From NCBI GenBank assembly GCA_002418765.1, contig DIET01000038.1, positions 1-64,000 on the forward strand: a stretch of DNA of 64,000 nucleotides, written 5' to 3'. Below are positions 16,402-24,173 of this stretch, one piece after another. A model generated the notes under the pieces. That model had not been told where the DNA came from. It did not search any database and saw only the letters and a list, made by a program, of their open reading frames with translations. The stretch is from Peptococcaceae bacterium UBA5767 (GTDB lineage: Bacteria; Bacillota; TC1; UBA5767). The position numbers were made by a program, and so were the translations under genes. Position 1 is the stretch's first letter. The number at the start of each line of letters is the position of its first letter.

Positions 16402-16421
16402 GTATGTTGCATGCATCATAC
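16402..16421 (+). promoter_or_regulatory. 20-bp palindrome, candidate GntR operator
   Basis: GTATG and CATAC arms flank TTGCATGCAT. The site equals its reverse complement at 18 of 20 positions. It lies between the -10 box and the RBS of the GntR gene, where a bound repressor would block transcription. Autoregulation by the adjacent gene product is inference. Confidence 0.6.
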
Positions 16422-16435
16422 AGGAGGAGGACCCT

Positions 16436-17086
16436 ATGACGCCGAATATCAATTGTTTGACCAAAGGAGAATATGTTTATCGAATATTGAAGGATAGGAT
16501 TTTTTCCGGGGATATGGTCAAGGATCGGACCTATACGGTTGTGGAAATTGCTGAAGAACTGAAAGTGAGTAGAACGCCAGTAAGTGAGGCTGTTAAGATT
16601 TTGACTTCGCAAGGATATTTGACCATGATGCCGGCTGTAGGATTCCGGGTCAAAGAATTGACTTATGAAGAGATCAATGAAATCCTCCTCATCAGCGCTT
16701 CTCTTGAACGTTTGGCATTAAGGCAAATTATTATCAATCGTATTGAAATAGATACCCATTATTTAAGAAAGAATTTGAACGATTGTCTTTTGTCGATAGA
16801 AAGGAAAGATGTTGATTTGTACGCCAAACTGACTGATGAGTTTCATCATATCGTATACAGGGCGGCAAAACTCCCCAAACTGATTGAAGTAATGGATATG
16901 ATCACGATTCATGAAGCCTATTATCAAGAATCCGTGGTGCGGAATCCTGCTTCGCTGATTACGTTGATTCATGATCATGAATTGTTGTTGGATATTATTG
17001 AAAGACAAAAAATGGATGCCATTGATGGATTTCTGGAACGACATGTTTTCAATTGCTTGAAGACACATGAGATCTATCTGAAATAG
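16436..17086 (+). CDS. GntR family regulator, FadR/FCD type
   Basis: 216 aa from ATG 16436, preceded by AGGAGGAGG; earlier in-frame starts lie upstream of the promoter. The N-terminal winged helix has 'TVVEIAEELKVSRTPVSEAVKIL' (split over residues ~37-59), and the C-terminal part is all-helical as in FCD ligand-binding domains, with His/Asp-bearing helices ('DEFHHIVYRAA', 'HDHELLLDII') where a metal usually helps hold a carboxylic acid. First gene of the operon containing the SDR, two Mch homologues and the E1/E2 complex, so it probably senses their substrate or an intermediate. Confidence 0.88.
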   Translation: MTPNINCLTKGEYVYRILKDRIFSGDMVKDRTYTVVEIAEELKVSRTPVSEAVKILTSQGYLTMMPAVGFRVKELTYEEINEILLISASLERLALRQIIINRIEIDTHYLRKNLNDCLLSIERKDVDLYAKLTDEFHHIVYRAAKLPKLIEVMDMITIHEAYYQESVVRNPASLITLIHDHELLLDIIERQKMDAIDGFLERHVFNCLKTHEIYLK

Positions 17087-17107
17087 TTTTTGTAAAACTA
17101 AATCAAA

Positions 17108-17121
17108 TGTGGGTAACCACA
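17108..17121 (+). promoter_or_regulatory. GNRA-loop hairpin before the SDR gene
   Basis: TGTGG (17108-17112) and CCACA (17117-17121) pair around the tetraloop GTAA. The helix abuts the SDR ribosome-binding site (AAGGAGG, from 17121). Confidence 0.55.
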
Positions 17122-17132
17122 AGGAGGTAAGC

Positions 17133-17864
17133 ATGAAAAGGTTTGATGGAAGAGTTGCGATTGTAACAGGTGCGGGACAAGGATTGGGTGCCCAATATGC
17201 CAAGGATTTCGCCAAGGATGGTGCCCAAGTCATCGCCATCGATATGAATCCGGAGACGTTGGCCAAAGTTTCTGAGGAGATTGGTGCAGATGGCGGCAAG
17301 GTAGCGACCTATGTTTTGGATATTACCAATTACGATGGCGTGGTATCCATGGTTGATGAAGTGGTGAAGAAATTTGGTTCGGCGGATATTCTCATCAACA
17401 ATGCGGCAGTGCATCGTGCTGTAGAAGTTTCCAAAATGTCCAAAGCGGATTGGGATCTACAGATCAATGTGGATTTAAATGGTTCTTTTTATTGCACAAG
17501 AGCAGTATTGCCATACATGATCGAAAAACAATATGGGAAAATCATCAACATTGCTTCGGCTTCTGCCAAGGTTTTCTTTCCTGGATTTGGTGGCTATGCG
17601 GCTGCCAAAGGTGGATTGGTAAGCTTTACCCACACCCTGCAGGAAGAAGTGAAATTTGATAATATCAATGTGAATGCCATCTATCTGGGCATGACCAATA
17701 CAGAATATACCAGAGCAAGAATGAATGAGCATGCATCTGTGACCATAGCTCTAGACGACATGATGCAGCCCCCAGAAGTTTCAAAGGTCATCACTTGGTT
17801 GGCCTCTGATGAAGCGGCTCCCATCAAAGGTGCTGCTATTGACGTGTTTGGCAATCATTACTAG
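17133..17864 (+). CDS. Short-chain dehydrogenase/reductase
   Basis: 243 aa from ATG 17133 (GGAGG 6 bp upstream; the GTG at 17109 lies in the hairpin). A classical SDR that oxidises an alcohol or reduces a ketone with NAD(P). Cofactor motif TGAGQGLG (12-19), NNAA (89-92), Ser142, and Tyr155-x3-Lys159. Acidic Asp37 after beta-2 ('IAIDMN') favours NAD+ over NADP+, hence oxidation. The C-terminus ends in 'AIDVFGNHY', where FabG-like relatives have 'DGG'. The substrate is unknown; the operon suggests oxidation of a secondary alcohol that feeds the cyclohydrolase or thiamine-dependent step. Confidence 0.88.
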   Translation: MKRFDGRVAIVTGAGQGLGAQYAKDFAKDGAQVIAIDMNPETLAKVSEEIGADGGKVATYVLDITNYDGVVSMVDEVVKKFGSADILINNAAVHRAVEVSKMSKADWDLQINVDLNGSFYCTRAVLPYMIEKQYGKIINIASASAKVFFPGFGGYAAAKGGLVSFTHTLQEEVKFDNINVNAIYLGMTNTEYTRARMNEHASVTIALDDMMQPPEVSKVITWLASDEAAPIKGAAIDVFGNHY

Positions 17865-17874
17865 GAGCGAGTAT

Positions 17875-17890
17875 TTGGGAGTAATCCCAA
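17875..17890 (+). promoter_or_regulatory. GNRA-loop hairpin before mch homologue 1
   Basis: TTGGGA (17875-17880) and TCCCAA (17885-17890) pair perfectly around the tetraloop GTAA, 10 bp before the GGAGG of the next gene. Same design as at 17108-17121 and 23129-23146. Confidence 0.6.
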
Positions 17891-17910
17891 GATTATATAG
17901 GGAGGTAAGC

Positions 17911-18879
17911 ATGGAACAAGTAAGCATCAACCAAATGGCGATGAAAATCGTTAAGGAAGAGATTATTCCGTATCAGGCCAAATTGGGTGTTGAAGTTCAC
18001 AAAATGAATTGTGGTGCCACGCTGATCGATATGGGATTGAACGTAAAAGGAAGCTGGGAGGCTGGTCTTCTTTTCACCCGGGTAACCACGGGCGATATGG
18101 CTACGGTTCAACTTGGACGGTGGCGTCTGGATGAAGAAATTTCGTTTGCCGGTCTGGAAATATATACGGAGAGTCCTTTGATTGCCTGCCTGGGATCACA
18201 GATTGCCGGATGGCAACTGGGATCCGGGGAATTTGCCACTATTGGCTCAGGCCCAGCCAGGGCACAAGCTATTGTGGAAAGTGATATGTACTTTGAAATG
18301 ACGCCGTACCGCGATCGGAATGCTGAGGTGGTGTTGTGTATTCAAGATATCAAGCTGCCTTCCGATGAGATTGCTTTGGAGGTGGCACGTGAGTGTGGTG
18401 TTGATCCTGAGAATGTATACTTGCTGTTGGCTCCCAGCGCTTGTCTGGTAGGTTCGATTCAGGTTTCTGCCAGAATTTTAGAGCAAGTATGTCATAAAAT
18501 GCATGAAAAAGGATTTCCTGTGGAAAAAGTTGTCAACTGCTGGGGCAGTGCACCGATTGCTCCTGTGGTGTATGATGAAGTCAAAGCCATGGGACGCATC
18601 AATGATGCCATACTATATGCTGGGGAAGTAGAGTTTTGGGTGGATGCCGATGATGTCGATATTGCCAAAGTAGTTCATCAATTGGTTTCTAACACGTCTT
18701 CACCGTATTATCCTGAACCGTTTGAAGTGGTATTTGAAGCGGCAGGAAAGGATTTCTACTATATTGATCATGATTTTCATTCCATTGCCAAGATTCAGAT
18801 ACACAATGTGCGAACGGGGAAATGCTTTGTAGCAGGTGAACTGAACAAAGATGTGATCCGTCAAACATTTTTAAAGTAG
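17911..18879 (+). CDS. Methenyltetrahydromethanopterin cyclohydrolase (Mch) homologue 1
   Basis: 322 aa from ATG 17911 (GGGAGG upstream), the usual Mch length. Characterised Mch hydrolyses N5,N10-methenyl-H4MPT to formyl-H4MPT in methanogens and methylotrophs. Family hallmarks: 'NCGATLIDMGLNVKGSWEAGLLFT' spread over 33-56, 'ACLGSQIAGW' (92-101), 'GSGPARA' (112-118) and 'GSIQVSARILEQ' (181-192), whose Arg188 and Glu191 match the active-site Arg/Glu pair of archaeal Mch. No other H4MPT gene is in the window, and Clostridia normally use THF, so a cyclic substrate other than methenyl-H4MPT is likely. Only distantly similar to homologue 2 at 23162. Confidence 0.85.
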   Translation: MEQVSINQMAMKIVKEEIIPYQAKLGVEVHKMNCGATLIDMGLNVKGSWEAGLLFTRVTTGDMATVQLGRWRLDEEISFAGLEIYTESPLIACLGSQIAGWQLGSGEFATIGSGPARAQAIVESDMYFEMTPYRDRNAEVVLCIQDIKLPSDEIALEVARECGVDPENVYLLLAPSACLVGSIQVSARILEQVCHKMHEKGFPVEKVVNCWGSAPIAPVVYDEVKAMGRINDAILYAGEVEFWVDADDVDIAKVVHQLVSNTSSPYYPEPFEVVFEAAGKDFYYIDHDFHSIAKIQIHNVRTGKCFVAGELNKDVIRQTFLK

Positions 18880-18908
18880 ATTACTGGATATATGAAAGGG
18901 GTAACATT

Positions 18909-19931
18909 ATGGCTTTAGCGAAAGAACGCCTATGGAAAGTATATAGAGATATGGTGCTCATCCGTAGATTTGAGGAAGAAGTTGAAAAATATGCGCAAAA
19001 TGGAACCATTCCAGGTTTTATTCATCTTTCGATTGGACAGGAAGCAGCACAGGCTGGCGTAGTCGAGGCACTCAAGTATACAGATTATAAATTCCCGGAT
19101 CATCGAGGACATGGTGCCATTGTATTGTCATCACCTCCAGAGCGCAGAAAAAATTGCATGTCAGAGATTTTTGCCAAGGAGACCGGTGTCAATCACGGAC
19201 GTGGTGGTTCCATGCACGTCAATGATTTGGAAGCCAGAAATATGGGCTTTAACGGTATTCAAGGTTCTACCGTAGTTACGGCTTTGGGGACAGCATTTGA
19301 TTCATACTATCGTAAAGCCAACAAAATGGCTGGATGGGAAGATGAGAACAAAGATCTTGATGTTACGGCTGTATTTATGGGGGATGGTACCCTAGGAGAA
19401 GGAACATGCCATGAGTCTATGAATTTGGCGGCAACCTGGAAGCTTCCTTTGATTTATTGCTTGATCAATAACCATTATGCGATATCCACGCATTATACGG
19501 AGTCTCATCCGCAAAAAGAACTGAAAACTTGGGGCGAAGGTTATGAGGTTCCCTCGTATAGGGTAGATGGAAATGATATTGAAGCTGTTATAGAAATCAC
19601 TGAGGAAGCAGCTGAAAGAGCCAGAAAAGGGAAAGGACCCACGTTGATTGAGTTCATGACTTATCGTTGGCAGGGACATTTCTCTGGCGATCCTGCAGCC
19701 TACAGACCAGATGGCGAATTGGAAAAATGGCAGGCCAATTGTCCACTTCTTCTTGCCAAAAAGAAACTCATGGAAGTGCATGGTTATTCGAAAGAAGAAA
19801 TCGATGCCGTTCATGCTGAAGTAGAAGAAAAAATTCAAGGTTATGTGAAGTTCTCTTTGGAATCACCATCACCCAAAGCAGAAGACGCAGTGAAGCATGT
19901 CTATATGGACCGTGTAGTGGAGGGAAGATAA
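18909..19931 (+). CDS. Thiamine-dependent dehydrogenase E1 alpha subunit
   Basis: 340 aa. Alpha subunit of a heterotetrameric E1 of the pyruvate/acetoin dehydrogenase type. Motifs: 'HLSIGQEA' (~39-46), 'DHRGHG' (64-69), 'GRGGSMH' (97-103), and the ThDP/Mg signature GDG (158-160) to NN (187-188). An insertion around 132-150 ('YYRKANKMAGWEDENKDL') lengthens the segment before GDG compared with typical E1 alpha. The stop overlaps the E1 beta start by one base. The acetoin-dehydrogenase type is preferred over pyruvate from context and from the short E1; the substrate is not known. Confidence 0.9.
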   Translation: MALAKERLWKVYRDMVLIRRFEEEVEKYAQNGTIPGFIHLSIGQEAAQAGVVEALKYTDYKFPDHRGHGAIVLSSPPERRKNCMSEIFAKETGVNHGRGGSMHVNDLEARNMGFNGIQGSTVVTALGTAFDSYYRKANKMAGWEDENKDLDVTAVFMGDGTLGEGTCHESMNLAATWKLPLIYCLINNHYAISTHYTESHPQKELKTWGEGYEVPSYRVDGNDIEAVIEITEEAAERARKGKGPTLIEFMTYRWQGHFSGDPAAYRPDGELEKWQANCPLLLAKKKLMEVHGYSKEEIDAVHAEVEEKIQGYVKFSLESPSPKAEDAVKHVYMDRVVEGR

Positions 19932-20908
19932 TGAGTAGAAAACTTACATTTTCCGGCGCAATCAATGAAGCTCTGCATCAAGAAATGGAGCGTGATGAAA
20001 CCGTATTTATCCTAGGCGAAGACGTAGCCAAAATGGGTGGAGATTTTGGTATTACCCGTGGCATCTGGTTGAAATGGCCTCATAGGGCTTATGATACTCC
20101 TTTAAGTGAACAAGCCATTATTGGATTGTCCAATGGGGCTGCGGTTTGTGGACTCAAGCCCGTTGCAGAGTTGATGTTTGCTGACTTTGTAGGGGTTTGT
20201 TATGACCAAATTATCAATAACTCAGCAAAATTGGCTTATATGTATGATGGCGAGGCCTCTGCTCAAATTGTAGTGCGTGCTGTTACAGGCGGTGGGATCC
20301 GTTGTGCCTATCACCACTCACAGTGCATCGAGCCATGGTTGATGAATATTCCCGGTTTGGTTATTGTAGCGCCTTCGACTCCCTATGAAGCCAAAGGTTT
20401 GCTGGTTGGATCCATTCGTAACAGAAATCCTGTGATCTATCTTGAGCATAAACTACTGTACAACAAAAAGGGCGATGTGCCGGAAGAATTGTACGAAATA
20501 GAACTCTTCAAAGCCAATGTAGTCAGAGAAGGAAAAGATATCACCATGGTGGCTGCTATGACGATGCTGGACTATGCGGAACGTGCTGCTGTTGAGATGG
20601 AGAAAGAAGGAATTAGTGTTGAGATTATCAATCCTATGACACTTTTCCCACTAGACAAAGAGACCATTATGGATTCTGTCGCCAAAACTGGGAGATTGAT
20701 CGTGGTTCAAGAAGGACCCAAGGTGATGGGTTATGCGGCAGAAATCGGATCGATGGTGGCAGAAGATATTTTTGAGTATCTTAAAGCGCCACTAAAAAGG
20801 GTGACTTCACTGGATACGCCGGTTCCTTTTGCTCCTGTGCAAGAGGATTATGTGTTGCCTCAATATGATGATGTCATCAAAGCTTGTCATGAGGTTATGA
20901 CGTTTTAA
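19931..20908 (+). CDS. Thiamine-dependent dehydrogenase E1 beta subunit
   Basis: 325 aa, full length for E1 beta of the PDH/acetoin family. 'ILGEDVAKMGG' (27-37), 'DTPLSEQAI' with the ThDP-activating Glu60, 'VRAVTGGG' (115-122) and 'HHSQCIEPWLMNIPGL' (128-143) are recognisable. In most E1 beta chains the residue before 'IPGL' or 'CPGL' is a conserved His near the thiamine; here it is Asn139. The C-terminal transketolase-like domain ends with 'LDTPVPFAP'. Coupled to E1 alpha by a one-base overlap. The Asn suggests altered chemistry or substrate, not a pseudogene, since all else is intact. Confidence 0.9.
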   Translation: MSRKLTFSGAINEALHQEMERDETVFILGEDVAKMGGDFGITRGIWLKWPHRAYDTPLSEQAIIGLSNGAAVCGLKPVAELMFADFVGVCYDQIINNSAKLAYMYDGEASAQIVVRAVTGGGIRCAYHHSQCIEPWLMNIPGLVIVAPSTPYEAKGLLVGSIRNRNPVIYLEHKLLYNKKGDVPEELYEIELFKANVVREGKDITMVAAMTMLDYAERAAVEMEKEGISVEIINPMTLFPLDKETIMDSVAKTGRLIVVQEGPKVMGYAAEIGSMVAEDIFEYLKAPLKRVTSLDTPVPFAPVQEDYVLPQYDDVIKACHEVMTF

Positions 20909-20923
20909 TAAAAGATAGAGCGA

Positions 20924-20984
20924 TGTGAGGCATATGCCTTGCACAAATTGTTATTGCGCTGTCAAGATCTTTTTCTTGCCAGCG
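20924..20984 (+). promoter_or_regulatory. Two inverted repeats between E1 beta and E2
   Basis: The perfect 12-bp palindrome AGGCATATGCCT (20928-20939) lies within longer arms TGTG/CACA (20924-20945). A second hairpin follows: CGCTG-CAAGA (20957-20967) pairs with TCTTG-CAGCG (20974-20984), with one mismatch and a 6-base loop. It lies 11 bp before the E2 RBS. No T-run follows either, so they look like mRNA-stability or processing elements, or an operator, rather than terminators. Confidence 0.5.
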
Positions 20985-21006
20985 ATTCCTTAATAAGGAG
21001 GGAACT

Positions 21007-23082
21007 ATGGCAACGGTCATTACTATGCCAAAATATGGCGCTAATATGGAAGAAGGTACCGTCGCTGCCTGGATGGTTGCAGAAGGAGATCAGGTAGCAG
21101 CCGGTGATATCATCGGTGAAATTGCCATTGAGAAATTGAGCAATGATCTGGAAGCTCCAGTTTCTGGAATGGTATTAAAATTGATTGCTGAAGAAGAGCA
21201 GACATTATCTTGTGGTGAGCCCATCGCCATTATTGGGGAAGAAGGAGAAGATTATTCCGAACTGATGGGAACATCGGAAACGAATACACCAATCCAGGAG
21301 CCGGCATCTGATGCATCATCTGGTCAATATACGATTGTTGAGATGCCCCGTTATGGAGCCAATATGGAAGAAGGAACCATAGCAGAATGGTTCGTGGAGG
21401 TAGGAGATCAGGTCGAGAAGGGCGATGCCATTGGTGAGATCGCCATTGAAAAATTATCCAACGAACTGATTGCGCCAATATCTGGCAAGGTGCTGAAGAT
21501 CTTGGCAGAGGTGGAAGAAACCCTTGCTTGTGGTACTCCTATTGCTTTGATCGGTGACGAAAACGCTGATATCAGTGGATTTGAAGTGGACAGCCAACCT
21601 GCAGTGCAAGTAGAAACAGCGTCAGTCTCCCCTGAGAAAACCACCAAGGATTCTTCTTCTGGTGGTATGGATGGAACGATTGTCGAGATGCCACGTTATG
21701 GTGCCAACATGGAAGAAGGTACGATTGCGGAATGGTTTGTGGACGAAGGCGACCATGTTGAAAAAGGTGATGCCATCGGTGAAATAGCGATTGAAAAATT
21801 GTCCAATGAATTATTGGCACCGGCTTCTGGCGTCATTCGAAAAATTTTGGCCCAAGTAGAAGAGACACTTCCTTGTGGGGCCCCGATTGCCATCATTGCC
21901 CAAGAGAGTGCGGATATTTCGGCTTTATGGGGGCAACAAGAATCTGGAGATACGTCTTCGCCTTTGCCTGTCAAGGAATCCGCATCAGAACATCGTGAGG
22001 TGAAGATACAGGCGGCACGTGATGATGTTACCATTACGCCCAAGGCACTAGCGCTGGCTGAAGAAGAAGGCATCGATTACCGGGTTATTGTGGGAACCGG
22101 AAGACATCAGACCATCACCAGAGAAGATGTGAAAAATTTTATGAAATCAGGGGCTAAGAAGCCTGGCGAGGCTCTAAACCAGAGTATAGACCAGCTTGTT
22201 CCTGTTCGCATAACACCTAAGGGTATGCTTTTTGCAGAAGAAAAGGGTATCGATGTGCGCAACATTCCTGGGACAGGAAGACATGGCATGATTACCCGTG
22301 ATGATATCAAGAAGGCGATAGGAGAAGGTTTGGCCTTGCCTTTAGAGAAGAGTGTTGATCGTACATCCCAAAAAAGCATCATGACTTTTGGTCAGCCTCA
22401 GGCCAGAAGAAGAAAAATGAGTGAAATGCAAAAAGTGATTTCACAGGCCATGATGGATAGTCTTCAAAATGCTGCACAGACTACCATTACGATGGACATG
22501 GACGTATCCAACATGGTAGCAGCCTACAAGAGCAAAAAAGATTTATATCAGCAAGAGGGTGTGAAGCTGAGTTATACAGCCATATTGATCAAAGCCATTG
22601 CCATGGCATTGATTGAGCACGAAGATCTGAGAACCCGTATAAAGGGTAAGGAATTTGTTACCAGTGATGAGATTAATATTGGGGTCGCTGTAGATATTCC
22701 TGGTGGCTTGGTGGTACCCAATATCAAAAGGACACATGAGAAGGATGTACGGGTTATTGCCAATGAGCTGGCTGATTTGGCTTTACGTGCCCAAAATAAT
22801 GCTCTGACAATGGATGAGATGACCGGCGGAACCTTTTCTCTTACCAATTTGGGGATGTTTGGGATCAAGTATTTTACACCGGTATTGAATCCTCCAGAGT
22901 GTGCGATTTTGGGTGTAGGCACATTGATGGAACAACCGATCATCCGTGAAGGTGGAATTTTTGTGAACCATATCATGAATTTTAGCTTGACACATGATCA
23001 TCGTATCGTCAATGGAGCTCCTGCCGCCAGATTCTTAAATGCTATCCAGGATATTCTTTCGAAAACGGAAGAGCTATTGTAA
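21007..23082 (+). CDS. Dihydrolipoamide acyltransferase (E2) with three lipoyl and two E3-binding domains
   Basis: 691 aa, far longer than the ~400-450 aa of common E2s. Domains: lipoyl domains at about 3-80, 108-185 and 223-300, with lipoyl Lys43, Lys149 and Lys264 each in 'AIEKLSN'; Ala/Ser/Glu linkers; two peripheral-subunit-binding domains (~342-378 and 401-437, both 'ITPK...GTGRH..ITR.D'); then the catalytic core from ~465. The core has the transferase His665 in 'HDHRIVNG', but the usual Asp of HxxxDG is Asn669. The core moves the acyl group from lipoamide to CoA. E3 must come from elsewhere (lpdA at 8375). Confidence 0.92.
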   Translation: MATVITMPKYGANMEEGTVAAWMVAEGDQVAAGDIIGEIAIEKLSNDLEAPVSGMVLKLIAEEEQTLSCGEPIAIIGEEGEDYSELMGTSETNTPIQEPASDASSGQYTIVEMPRYGANMEEGTIAEWFVEVGDQVEKGDAIGEIAIEKLSNELIAPISGKVLKILAEVEETLACGTPIALIGDENADISGFEVDSQPAVQVETASVSPEKTTKDSSSGGMDGTIVEMPRYGANMEEGTIAEWFVDEGDHVEKGDAIGEIAIEKLSNELLAPASGVIRKILAQVEETLPCGAPIAIIAQESADISALWGQQESGDTSSPLPVKESASEHREVKIQAARDDVTITPKALALAEEEGIDYRVIVGTGRHQTITREDVKNFMKSGAKKPGEALNQSIDQLVPVRITPKGMLFAEEKGIDVRNIPGTGRHGMITRDDIKKAIGEGLALPLEKSVDRTSQKSIMTFGQPQARRRKMSEMQKVISQAMMDSLQNAAQTTITMDMDVSNMVAAYKSKKDLYQQEGVKLSYTAILIKAIAMALIEHEDLRTRIKGKEFVTSDEINIGVAVDIPGGLVVPNIKRTHEKDVRVIANELADLALRAQNNALTMDEMTGGTFSLTNLGMFGIKYFTPVLNPPECAILGVGTLMEQPIIREGGIFVNHIMNFSLTHDHRIVNGAPAARFLNAIQDILSKTEELL
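21016..21906 (+). repeat. Triplicated lipoyl-domain coding repeat inside the E2 gene
   Basis: Three ~240-bp units encode 'MP(K/R)YGANMEEGT(V/I)A' followed by 'GEIAIEKLSN', at a spacing of about 106 and 115 codons. Units 2 and 3 are nearly identical at protein level, and the DNA also matches over long stretches. This points to recent internal duplication or gene conversion between those two. Confidence 0.8.
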
Positions 23083-23090
23083 TAAATAAC

Positions 23091-23118
23091 AGGCAGGGAT
23101 GCAGTATCATCCCTGCCT
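23091..23118 (+). terminator. Hairpin after E2, weak terminator or attenuator
   Basis: AGGCAGGGAT (23091-23100) and ATCCCTGCCT (23109-23118) form a perfect 10-bp stem with an 8-base loop. Only TTTACTAAATTTT follows, so termination is probably partial. It may lower expression of the second Mch gene relative to E2 or protect the upstream mRNA. Confidence 0.6.
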
Positions 23119-23128
23119 TTACTAAATT

Positions 23129-23146
23129 TTGTCCAGCGATGGACAA
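23129..23146 (+). promoter_or_regulatory. GNRA-loop hairpin before mch homologue 2
   Basis: TTGTCCA (23129-23135) and TGGACAA (23140-23146) pair perfectly around the tetraloop GCGA, just upstream of AAGGAG. Third hairpin of this design in the operon. Confidence 0.6.
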
Positions 23147-23161
23147 TATAAGGAGAAGAAA

Positions 23162-24136
23162 ATGATCAGTGTGAATAAAAATGCGATGCCTATGGTTCGT
23201 GATTTGATTGAGCGAGCGGAATCACTGGGTTGTCACTATTTCCAATTGGAAAATGGTGCCCATGTGGTGGATATGGGGATCCATGTTACCGGTGGTTGGG
23301 AAGCTGCTAGAATGTTTACAGAAATTAACATGGCCTGTTTGGGAACTTGTCAGTATCGTGATTACAAACTCAGTGATACCTATAGCGTTCCTGCGGTCGA
23401 AGTCTATTGTGACAATCCTCTTTTGGGTTGTTTGGCCAGTCAAATTGCTGGTTATCCCTTGGGAACAGGTGATTTTGCTGCGATAGGCAGTGGCCCGGCC
23501 AGAGCCCAGGCCGCCCTCAAAGAGGATCATTGTTTCGACTATACTGATTATAGGGATCAGCATCATGAGGTTGTTATTGGAGTCCAGAGCAATGTATTGC
23601 CGGATGAAGCCATGGCAGAAAAAGTGGCCAAGGATTGTGGTGTTGGGCCAGAACATGTTTATATGTTGGCACATAATACGACTTGCCTTGTGGCCAGCGT
23701 ACAAGTGTCTGCTAGAATTATGGAGCAGACCATCAACAAAATGATTGCCAAGCATTTTGATTTGAATACGATTGTGTTCTCACGCGGATTTTGTGTGGTT
23801 TCGCCTGTGGTGCTGGACGATGACGATGCCATGGGGAAGATCAATGATTGTCTTTTATATGGCGGAAAATCGGAGTTTTGGGTTAAATGGGATGATGAGA
23901 AAATTGCTGAGATTTTGCCTCAATTGGTTACGGAAAACAGCAAAGACTATGGAACGTTATTCAAAGAATTATTTCTTAAGGCAGATAGAAATTTCTACAA
24001 TATGGATCTAGATATTCATTCTCCGGCTGAGGTAACCATATACAACATGAATACAGGGAATGTATTTCATGCTGGGAAAATAAGAAATGATTTGATGATC
24101 AAAAGTCTTTACAACAATGAACATGGACAGCAGTAG
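23162..24136 (+). CDS. Methenyltetrahydromethanopterin cyclohydrolase (Mch) homologue 2
   Basis: 324 aa from ATG 23162 (AAGGAG upstream; the TTG at 23129 lies in the hairpin). A second Mch-family protein in the same operon, clearly divergent from homologue 1 but with the same landmarks: 'NGAHVVDMGIHVTGGWEA' (31-48), 'GCLASQIAGY' (89-98), 'GSGPARA' (109-115) and 'ASVQVSARIMEQ' (178-189) with the Arg185/Glu188 pair. Both copies look catalytically competent. They might form a hetero-oligomer or act on two successive cyclic intermediates; neither can be decided here. Last gene before the operon terminator. Confidence 0.85.
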   Translation: MISVNKNAMPMVRDLIERAESLGCHYFQLENGAHVVDMGIHVTGGWEAARMFTEINMACLGTCQYRDYKLSDTYSVPAVEVYCDNPLLGCLASQIAGYPLGTGDFAAIGSGPARAQAALKEDHCFDYTDYRDQHHEVVIGVQSNVLPDEAMAEKVAKDCGVGPEHVYMLAHNTTCLVASVQVSARIMEQTINKMIAKHFDLNTIVFSRGFCVVSPVVLDDDDAMGKINDCLLYGGKSEFWVKWDDEKIAEILPQLVTENSKDYGTLFKELFLKADRNFYNMDLDIHSPAEVTIYNMNTGNVFHAGKIRNDLMIKSLYNNEHGQQ

Positions 24137-24173
24137 TCTTAAGACGATAGCTTGATGTGAGATAGACAATATA

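Noticed and set aside
21322..21906. Repetitive DNA in the E2 gene, considered as a mobile or CRISPR-like repeat
   Set aside because: The repeats keep the reading frame and encode lipoyl domains; there are no spacers.
17911..24136. A complete tetrahydromethanopterin C1 pathway
   Set aside because: Only Mch-type proteins are present; no Fae, Mtd, Fhc/Ftr or cofactor genes occur in the window.
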